Shown in pieces: positions 34,570 to 41,150 of a DNA stretch of 64,000 nucleotides. Source of the stretch: JADJNY01 sp046349615 (GTDB lineage Bacteria > Planctomycetota > UBA1135 > GCA-002686595); assembly GCA_046349615.1 (NCBI GenBank), contig JAXMBZ010000002.1:1-64000 (forward strand), read 5' to 3'. Numbering within the stretch: the first letter of the stretch is position 1; each line of letters begins with the position of its first letter. The notes beneath the pieces are model-generated. The model ran no database searches, had not been told where the DNA came from, and was given only the letters and a program-made list of their open reading frames with translations. The position numbers and the translations under genes were made by a program.

Positions 34570-35703
34570 ATGTTCCGCTGCCCGCGTTGCTCCACCCCGC
34601 TCCAGCCCCTGCGCAAGCAGGGGCTCTGCATCTGGGCGTGCGCGGAGTGCGACGGCCGGCTCGCGACGGTCGCGACGCTGCGCCGCACGCTCGAGCCCGC
34701 CTTCGTCCACCGGACCTGGTCGGCCGCGCGCGAGCGGGGCGAGCCCTCCGCGCGCGCGTGCCCCGGCTGTCGCGCCGCGATGCGTTCGAGCGCGCCCGAC
34801 GGCGTCGACTCCGCGCTCCGCCTCGACGTGTGCGTCGTGTGCCAGCTCGTCTGGTTCGACGCGCGCGAGCTCGACTCCGCGCCCAAGAAGCGCGTCCAGC
34901 CGCCGACCGATCCGCCGCAGCTCTCGCCCGCGGCGCGCGCCGCCGCCGCGCGCTTCGACGTCGAGCTCCAGCGCGAGCGCGCCGGTCCGCTCGAGCCCGA
35001 CGGCGAGCTCCCCTGGCGCGGCCTCGAGGGCTTCGGCTCGCCGCGCGCTCCGCTGCACGACGCGGCGCGCACGACGCCGTGGCTCACGTGGTTCCTCGCC
35101 TTCGCGTGCGCCGCCGTGACCGTCGGGTTCCAGCTCCTTTCGAGCGACGGTCGGAGCGAACTCCTCGACACCTTCACGAACGGGAGCACGTGGGGTTCCC
35201 TCTACGGCGCGAGCGCGCACTTCGGGTACACGCTGGTCGACGGCGCGTTCAGCTTCGCGCTCCACCTCTCGTTCGTGTCGCTCGCCGTGAACCTCGCGGC
35301 GCTCCTCGCCTTCCTGCCGGCGGTGGAGGAGGCGCTCGGGCGCGCGCGGCTCATCCTCTTGATCTACGTCGCGTCGCTCGCCGGACTCCTCGTCGAGGCG
35401 CTCGCGGGCGTGGATCCGACGTTCGGGCCCGTCGGCGCCGGCGCGGGGCTCGCCGGAGCGCTCGCGTGGTACGCGCTCGCCTACCCGCACGTGCGGCTCT
35501 CGATCGGCGTCAGCGGCGCGAGCCTCGCGAGCTCCGCGCGCGTCGTGTTCGCCGCGTTCGTCGTGCTGCAGATCGCGCTCGGCTTCGCCCTGCGCGATCC
35601 GTCGCTCGCGCTCGCGCCGATCGGCGGCGTGGTCATCGGCCTCGCGTGGTGGGGCGTGCCGCGCGTCGCGGGATTGCACGGGGTGCCGCTCGGGGCGGAG
35701 TGA
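34570..35703 (+). CDS. zinc-ribbon protein fused to rhomboid-like domain lacking catalytic residues
   Basis: A 377-residue protein. Two zf-TFIIB-type ribbons come first: C4-x2-C7 with C24-x2-C27, then C64-x2-C67 with C88-x2-C91. From about residue 170 there is a six-helix rhomboid fold. The TM2 motif H-L-S-F-V-S-L-A-V-N (232-241) matches GlpG H145...N154 but has Ser for His150; the TM4 catalytic segment that is normally G-A-S-G reads G-A-G-A; the TM6 segment that is normally A-H-x-x-G reads A-P-I-G-G. Both the Ser and His of the protease dyad are missing, so it should be a pseudo-protease that binds membrane substrates or partners. It is on its own with a leaderless-type start. Confidence 0.82.
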   Translation: MFRCPRCSTPLQPLRKQGLCIWACAECDGRLATVATLRRTLEPAFVHRTWSAARERGEPSARACPGCRAAMRSSAPDGVDSALRLDVCVVCQLVWFDARELDSAPKKRVQPPTDPPQLSPAARAAAARFDVELQRERAGPLEPDGELPWRGLEGFGSPRAPLHDAARTTPWLTWFLAFACAAVTVGFQLLSSDGRSELLDTFTNGSTWGSLYGASAHFGYTLVDGAFSFALHLSFVSLAVNLAALLAFLPAVEEALGRARLILLIYVASLAGLLVEALAGVDPTFGPVGAGAGLAGALAWYALAYPHVRLSIGVSGASLASSARVVFAAFVVLQIALGFALRDPSLALAPIGGVVIGLAWWGVPRVAGLHGVPLGAE

Positions 35704-35915
35704 AGCGCGGCACGCGGAACGCGTCGATCGCCTTCGCTGCAGGTTTTCTGCTTCTCGATCGGAGAGAACGCGCGTGAGCTTCCGGACGTCTGCGCGGGGC
35801 GTCGTCGGCATGACCGTGCAGCGAGCGGCGCGTCGTCGGCGCCGAACACGCGGCATCGATCGGGATCTACGCGCGCTCGTGGGATCTGGGCGACCGCTGC
35901 GATCGCCCCGCGCGC

Positions 35916-36587
35916 CTACGCCGAGCTCACCCCGCTCCCGATCGGCGTCCCACGCGGCAGCTCGCGGATCGAGAGCAGCCCGCGCCTGCGCCAACCCGTC
36001 GCGAGCAGCCACGTGCGCGCTCGCGCGAGCCGCGTCGTTTCGCCGCGCACCTCCACCCAGCCGTCGAAGCACGCCGCGGACGTGCACGGATCGAGCAGCG
36101 TGCTCACGACCGCGCCGTGCTTGCGCGCGTTGCCGAACACGTAGGCGAGGACGTTGCGCACGTCGCGCGGCGAACGGAACTCGCGCGCGTGGTAGCGATC
36201 GGCGAAGAGCGCGCCGGCGCGGCCGAGGAAGCGGTTCACCGCGTGCGCGATCCGCACCGCGAGGCCCTTCATTCCGCGCGCGAGGGCGCGCTCGCTCTCC
36301 GCCTCGCACACGAGGTGCACGTGGTTCGACGCCGCGCCGTAGTGCACGACGCGCAGTCCGTGGCGCTCGGCTCCTTCGCGCAGCGCCGCGCAGAGGACGG
36401 CGTGCACGGCGCGCGAGCGCAGGCTCTGCACGCCGTCGACGACGCGCAACGTGACGTGCAGCGGATGGCGGCCCGAGAGCTTGGGCCGCGCGCGGTGGGG
36501 GACGAGCGGACGCGGAGCGAGGCGCTTGCGTCCGGCGCCGGCGCGCGCGCCGCCGCGTTGCTTGAACTCGAAGCTCGATTGGGTCAT
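35916..36587 (-). CDS. RAYT-type Y1 (HUH) transposase, copy 2
   Basis: A 223-residue paralogue of the gene at 209-871, alike nearly throughout: HUH pair in NHVHLV, catalytic Tyr in LAYVFGNARKHG, same Arg/Gly/Ala-rich start and same end (WRRRGLLSIRELPRG). The C-terminus is a few residues longer. Start at 36587 is followed upstream by GGAGAGG as a likely ribosome site. Its upstream side runs directly into a 196-bp direct-repeat array, including the 12-mer GTCTGCCCAATC that also lies upstream of copy 1. Two intact copies within 36 kb show recent mobility or recombination. Confidence 0.87.
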   Translation of the reverse strand: MTQSSFEFKQRGGARAGAGRKRLAPRPLVPHRARPKLSGRHPLHVTLRVVDGVQSLRSRAVHAVLCAALREGAERHGLRVVHYGAASNHVHLVCEAESERALARGMKGLAVRIAHAVNRFLGRAGALFADRYHAREFRSPRDVRNVLAYVFGNARKHGAVVSTLLDPCTSAACFDGWVEVRGETTRLARARTWLLATGWRRRGLLSIRELPRGTPIGSGVSSA

Positions 36588-36635
36588 CGCGGCGTGTTCC
36601 TCTCCGAATGCTCGACGTCACTACCCGCGAACGGT

Positions 36636-37250
36636 GACCGAGTTTCTCGTGGAAAGTCGCGCGCGATCGAACTCGAACGTTCACGCGCCGATCGCGCGAC
36701 TTCGATTGGGCAGACAGTTCGTCGTGGAGCGCGCGAGCCTCGTCGGGAGGCGTGCTCGTCGCTCGACACGCGTGCGAGCGAACGACGCGCGTCTCGGCAC
36801 GTGGCGCCAGTGGCTCGCTGAGGTGAGCCGCGACCGAGTGTCTCGCCGGAGTGTGCGCGTGCTCGATCTCGAGCGTTCACCCGCCGATCGTGCGGCTGTG
36901 ATTGGGTGGACACTTCGTCGTGGAGCGCGCGAGCTCGTCGTCAAGCGTCGCTCGCAGATCGACACGCATGCGAAGGAACGATGCGCGTGTCAACACGCGG
37001 TGCGCATGGATCGCGGAGCTGGACCGCGAACAAGTGCCTCTTGGGAGTGTGCGGGTGCTCGAGCTCGAACCTTCGCAAGCTGATCGGCGCGACTGCGAGT
37101 GGACGGACAGTTCGTCGTGGAGCGCACGAGCTCGTCGTGAGGCGTCGCTCGCGGCTCGACACGCGTGCCAGCGAACGATGCGAGTGCCTGGACGTTGCGC
37201 GGGTGGCTCGCCTGGCTGCGGTGGAGCGCGCTCCGGTGATTGGGCAGACA
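36636..37250. repeat. RAYT-linked array of imperfect ~196-bp direct repeats
   Basis: Units begin at 36708, 36904 and 37101, each opening with G-G-(G)-x-x-GACA followed by TTCGTCGTGGAGCGC, GAGCTCGTCGT and a CTCGACACGCGTG segment, and ending in a CTCGAGCGTTCACCCGCC-like stretch. Phase markers are 196 and 197 bp apart. A partial unit at about 36636-36707 overlaps the RAYT 5' region and a truncated one ends near 37250. Units differ by scattered substitutions and small indels, so the array is old. No plausible protein frame is conserved between units, so it is a DNA or RNA element. Confidence 0.75.
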
Positions 37251-37887
37251 CCACGCGTCGAGTGCTGTGACGATCGAGCCGCGGGCGAGCGAGCGGATCG
37301 AGCCAGCGTGCGCAAGGTCGAACACGAGCCGTGCTTCACGCTCGACAGGGGATCGCGCGTGCGCTTCCAGTCGGCGGCAGATGGATCGCCGAGGGATCGT
37401 CGCTGTCCTCGAGCTCGAGAAGCAGGACCCGCGCGTGGACTCGGCGTGACGGCCTCACGTGTCGAGGTTCCGATCGCGAGCAGACCTTGGAGCGGGGCGG
37501 CGGATCGCGGTCGGTTCGCGTTCGCTGCGCACGGAGGAGGGGGCGGGTGTCGCGGACGATGTGCGCCCTATCGAACTCGGGACTCGAGCCGCGACGTTTC
37601 CAGCACGGAGACCGGAACGAACGCGCCGGAGGCGGGTTCCTCGGGCGGTGGAACGGGGCCGCTTCGAGTGCTCACCCGCCACGCTCGATCGACCGACTCG
37701 ATACGCTCGTACCCGACGATGGACACGACCCCTTGCTTCCTCGGCGACGACCCTTCGCGGAGTCGGTTGTCCGCCGGCTCAACGCGGAGGTCCTCGACGA
37801 ACACAGGCGCACGTGTCTCCGCGGGAGCCTGTGCCTCACGCTTCGTCGTTCTCGCACTGAACGCGCCGCCGCGCACTGTCTGAAGTC
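37251..37887. other. non-coding stretch between repeat array and WD40 gene
   Basis: No gene is supported here. Open frames present on both strands are Arg/Ser-rich shadows without domain-like sequence. A fragment near 37370-37430 (ending TGTCCTCGAGCTCGAG) loosely resembles the second half of the 196-bp unit, so it may be decayed array. No clear promoter or terminator is seen. Confidence 0.5.
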
Positions 37888-39645
37888 ATGCTCTTCACGC
37901 TCCTCCTCCTCGCGCAGACGAATCCCGCCGCGCCCGACGATGCGTCGCGGACGCACGTCGCCTACACCGCCGCGTTCGAGCAAGCGGACCTCGAGCTACA
38001 GCTCGGGCAACTCGACGATGCCGAGCGATCGCTCTCCTCCGCGCTCGACCTCTGGCCCGAGAGTCCCGCAGCCGCCTATGCGCGCGCCTGCGTCGACGCG
38101 CGGCGCGGCGCGAACGAGTCGGCGAGAGCGTGGCTCCTCCGCGCGATCGAATGGGGGTGGGACTCGGCGGCCGTCACCGCCTGGGATCCGGACCTCGCGA
38201 ACGTGCGCGAGAGCGCGTGGTTCCCGGCGCTCCTCGAGCGGATGCGAGCGCTTCACCTCGCGCGGCTCGATCCGCAGGGCGAGCGGCTCTGGCGCCCGCT
38301 CTTCCCGAACGGTCCCTACGTCGACGACACGCCGGATCCCGATCGGACGCGGCTCGTCGCGGTCGAACACGGTATCCGCGCGGTGGGTGTGCTCGACCAG
38401 ACGACGCCGTTCGACGCATGCGCGGCAGGGGAGACGCTCGTCGCGCCCTTCCTCGACGGACGCGTCCGGCGCATCGATCTCAAGAGCGGGCTCGAGCTCG
38501 ATGCGATCGAGGTCCGCGCCACGCGCGTCGCCGTCGACCCGAACGGGCGCTGGCTGGTCACGACGGAGAAGGGCGGGACGGAGGCACGGGTGTGGGACAT
38601 CGCAGCGCGACGGCTCCTCCACGTCCTCCCGGCGTACACGCTGGGGAAGTACCCCCAGGTGTGCGAAGCCAGCTTCCGATGCGACGGCGCGCGACTCGTG
38701 ACCTGGTCGAAGGACTCGAGCCCGCGCGTCTGGGACACGGAGTTCGGTCGTCTAGTCGGGGAGCTGACCATCCACGCCGGCGTAAAGGTGCCCGGTCTGT
38801 GCCTCGGCGTCGCCTGGTCACCCGACGGCGCGCGCATCGCGACGAGTGAACTCTTCGGCGACGTGCGCACGTGGCTCGTAGGCGACGTGGTGCGCGAGGA
38901 GCGCACCTATCCCGGGACGAGGTCCGCCACCTGCGTCGCGTTCAGCGCGGACGGGACGCGACTCGTCACGGACGACGAGGGACCGCACGCGGTCGTTTGG
39001 GACGTCGCCACGGGCGAGCGCCTCCGGTCGTTCTCGTTCGAAGACCTCGACTGGTACCACGGCGCCACCGTGCGGTGGGCCGAGTTCACGCGCGACGGCA
39101 AACGCCTCGCCGCGACGGTCGCGGATGGTGGAGCCGTGCGCGTGTTCGACGTCGCCAGCGGCGCGAAGCTGATGGAGCTCGATTTCTGGGCCGGGAATCC
39201 CATCCCGCTCGAAGCGCGCTTCGGACCGGACGAGCGCACCCTGTTCGTCTGCGGGATGAGCCAGGTCCATCCCGTCGTCCTCGAAGCCGCGACCGGCGCG
39301 GTGCTCCTCGATCTGCGCGATCGCGGGATCGAGCACGTGCGACCCTTTCGCCCCGGACCCTGGGCCGTCGCGAACGAGTACGGCGCGCTGCTCGTCTACG
39401 ACGCGCGCACGTTGCGCCTCTCCTACCGGCGGATCGAGACGACGTTCGGCGTCGCGTTCACGGACGACCGTTGGCACGTCGCGGGTCCGCACCGCGCCGT
39501 GGCCGAGCTCTCGCTCGCCAACGGCAGCCGCGCGTCGCGGATCGTCGACCTCGCGCCCTGGCTCTACGACCCGAAGAAGGTGCGCGCGTGGCGCGCCGGC
39601 GTCGACGTCGAACCCGCCGTGGTCCCACGCACGCTTCGTCGCTAG
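37888..39645 (+). CDS. exported TPR / WD40-like beta-propeller protein
   Basis: A 585-residue protein. A short hydrophobic N-terminus (MLFTLLLLAQ) may be a cleavable signal. Residues 20-115 contain one or two TPR-like units (QADLELQLGQLDDAERSLSSALDLWP). From about residue 160 there are six or more WD40-type blades, for example GVAWSPDGARIATSELFGDVRTWLVGD, CVAFSADGTRLVTDDEGPHAVVWDVATGERL and WAEFTRDGKRLAATVADGGAVRVFDVASGAKLM. These form a propeller for protein interaction. No enzyme motif is present. No ribosome site is visible; the start is the first ATG of the frame after the repeat array. Confidence 0.8.
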   Translation: MLFTLLLLAQTNPAAPDDASRTHVAYTAAFEQADLELQLGQLDDAERSLSSALDLWPESPAAAYARACVDARRGANESARAWLLRAIEWGWDSAAVTAWDPDLANVRESAWFPALLERMRALHLARLDPQGERLWRPLFPNGPYVDDTPDPDRTRLVAVEHGIRAVGVLDQTTPFDACAAGETLVAPFLDGRVRRIDLKSGLELDAIEVRATRVAVDPNGRWLVTTEKGGTEARVWDIAARRLLHVLPAYTLGKYPQVCEASFRCDGARLVTWSKDSSPRVWDTEFGRLVGELTIHAGVKVPGLCLGVAWSPDGARIATSELFGDVRTWLVGDVVREERTYPGTRSATCVAFSADGTRLVTDDEGPHAVVWDVATGERLRSFSFEDLDWYHGATVRWAEFTRDGKRLAATVADGGAVRVFDVASGAKLMELDFWAGNPIPLEARFGPDERTLFVCGMSQVHPVVLEAATGAVLLDLRDRGIEHVRPFRPGPWAVANEYGALLVYDARTLRLSYRRIETTFGVAFTDDRWHVAGPHRAVAELSLANGSRASRIVDLAPWLYDPKKVRAWRAGVDVEPAVVPRTLRR

Positions 39646-39648
39646 CCT
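39643..39648 (+). promoter_or_regulatory. -10-like element TAGCCT, 12 nt before start codon
   Basis: TAGCCT overlaps the stop codon of the WD40 gene (TAG) and ends 12 bases before the tyrA ATG. Leader of about 6 bases predicted. Confidence 0.35.
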
Positions 39649-39660
39649 TGACTCCCCTCC

Positions 39661-40869
39661 ATGTCCGCCGACGACCTCGACACGCTCCGCGCGGAGATCG
39701 CCGCGACCGATCGCGAGCTCGTCCATCTGCTCGCGCGGCGCATGGAGCTCTCCGGCCGCATCGGCGCGATCAAGGCGGAGCGCGGGCTCGGCGTCAGCGT
39801 GCAGGCGATCGAGGAACAGGTGCTCGCTCGCGCGCGCGACGCGGCGGCGGCGTGCGGTGTCTCCGCGGCGGCGATGGAGGCGATCTTCCGCGCGATCGTG
39901 CAGGCGTCGGTCGAGCGGCAGCACAAGACCGGGATCGAGCGCCTGCAGCGCGGCGGCGGGCGCGTCCTGCTCGTCGGCGCGGCGGGGAAGCTCGGGCGCT
40001 GGTTCGCCGCGCTGTTCGAGCACGCGGGGCACGACGTCGTCGGCGTCGATCCCGTGTTCGCGGCGCGGATAAAGTCGCACGGAGGCGCGAGCGCCGTGGG
40101 GGACGGCGCCCGCGAGCTCGACGCGACGAACCGTGGGACGTTCGGCGTCGATGCGACCCGACGCGCGCCGCGCGCCGCCGCGTTCGCGCGCCTCGCCGAC
40201 GTCCCCGACCTCGATGCGTTCGACTGGATCCTCGTCGCGACGCCGCTCGGCGCGACGGCTGCGGTGCTCGACGAGCTCGTCCTGCGCGCGCCGCGGCGCG
40301 CGACGATCGTCGAGGTGAGCTCGATCAAGGCCGCGCTCGAGCCCGCGCTCGAGCGCGCTCGTCACGCGGGCGTCCTCGTGCTCTGCCTGCACCCGATGTT
40401 CGGGCCCGGGAAGAGCGCGTGGGGGCCGCTGACGTTCGCGCTCGCCGTGCGCGCCGATGAAGCGCGCGAGGTCGAGCTCGTGCGCGCGCTGCTCGCGCAT
40501 CCCTACGCGCGCGTGGTGGCGATGCCGTTCGCGGAGCACGACCGGCGCATGGGCTGGCTGCTGGGCCTCGCGCACCTGTCGGGGATGCTCTTCGCGTCGG
40601 CGCTCGCGCGCTCGGGCCTCGACGCGGCGGAGCTCGAGGAGACCGCGTCGACGACGTACGCGCGGCAGAAGGCGACGGCGCTCTCGATCCTCGGCGAGGA
40701 CCCTGCGCTCTACCTCGACATCCAGCGGTTGAACCCGCACCGCGAGGCCGTGTACGCCGCGGTGGAGGACGCGCTCAAGGAGCTCGCGCAACTCGTGCGC
40801 GCGGGCGAGCGCGAGGCCTTCGCCCGGTGTCTCGCTCGTGCTCGGGCGGCGATCGGGCCGGCGGGGTGA
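39661..40869 (+). CDS. tyrA: chorismate mutase / prephenate dehydrogenase
   Basis: A 402-residue bifunctional T-protein. Residues 1-85 are an AroQ-type chorismate mutase helix bundle (LDTLRAEIAATDRELVHLLARRMELSGRIGAIKAERG). From about 98 the prephenate dehydrogenase part starts with the NAD(P) motif RVLLVGAAGKLGRWFAALFEHAGHDVVGVD, with LHPMFGPGK and the helical C-terminal domain (EHDRRMGWLLGLAHLSGMLF). It converts chorismate to prephenate and then to 4-hydroxyphenylpyruvate for tyrosine synthesis. The order mutase then dehydrogenase is that of gamma-proteobacterial TyrA. Downstream lies a minisatellite and a large hairpin. Confidence 0.93.
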   Translation: MSADDLDTLRAEIAATDRELVHLLARRMELSGRIGAIKAERGLGVSVQAIEEQVLARARDAAAACGVSAAAMEAIFRAIVQASVERQHKTGIERLQRGGGRVLLVGAAGKLGRWFAALFEHAGHDVVGVDPVFAARIKSHGGASAVGDGARELDATNRGTFGVDATRRAPRAAAFARLADVPDLDAFDWILVATPLGATAAVLDELVLRAPRRATIVEVSSIKAALEPALERARHAGVLVLCLHPMFGPGKSAWGPLTFALAVRADEAREVELVRALLAHPYARVVAMPFAEHDRRMGWLLGLAHLSGMLFASALARSGLDAAELEETASTTYARQKATALSILGEDPALYLDIQRLNPHREAVYAAVEDALKELAQLVRAGEREAFARCLARARAAIGPAG

Positions 40870-40951
40870 GCGCGCGCTCGAGGCTCCGACGCGCACCCTC
40901 GGCCGGGTTCGGAGTCGCGTCCGTTCGGCGCACGCTTGCCTCGCGGCCACG

Positions 40952-41059
40952 GCGTCCGCTGCGTCCGCTGCGAACGCTGCGAACGCTGCGAACGCTGCCA
41001 ACGCTGCCAACGCTGCCAACGCTGCCAACGCTGCCAACGCTGCCAACGGGGCCAACGGA
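40952..41059. repeat. 9-bp minisatellite, 12 units
   Basis: Twelve tandem 9-mers: two GCGTCCGCT, three GCGAACGCT, five GCCAACGCT, then GCCAACGGG and GCCAACGGA. The identical central five suggest recent slippage. It lies 82 bases after the tyrA stop and encodes nothing recognised. Copy number should vary between strains. Confidence 0.95.
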
Positions 41060-41095
41060 CCGCGCGCGACGCGCTCGCGCCGCCTGGAAACGACA

Positions 41096-41125
41096 CCGGC
41101 CGCCCGCGCACGCGCGGACGGCCGG
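41096..41125. terminator. large hairpin between convergent genes
   Basis: A 14-bp stem with one mismatch (CCGGCCGCCCGCGC / GCGCGGACGGCCGG) and a two-base loop lies between tyrA and the convergent pseudopilin operon. No T-run follows on either side, so it would act as a G+C-rich or Rho-assisted bidirectional terminator. Confidence 0.55.
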
Positions 41126-41150
41126 CTTCACGAACGGTCCGAACCGGTGA

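Noticed and set aside
36451..37083. A 210-codon frame antisense to RAYT copy 2 and into the array
   Set aside because: The first part is the mirror of the transposase gene and the rest is repeat DNA; no independent evidence of coding.
36906..37883. A 325-codon plus-strand frame through the repeat array
   Set aside because: Its translation is Arg/Ser/Ala-rich without domain-like segments, the repeat units are out of phase with one another in this frame because of indels, and other frames in the same place are equally long.
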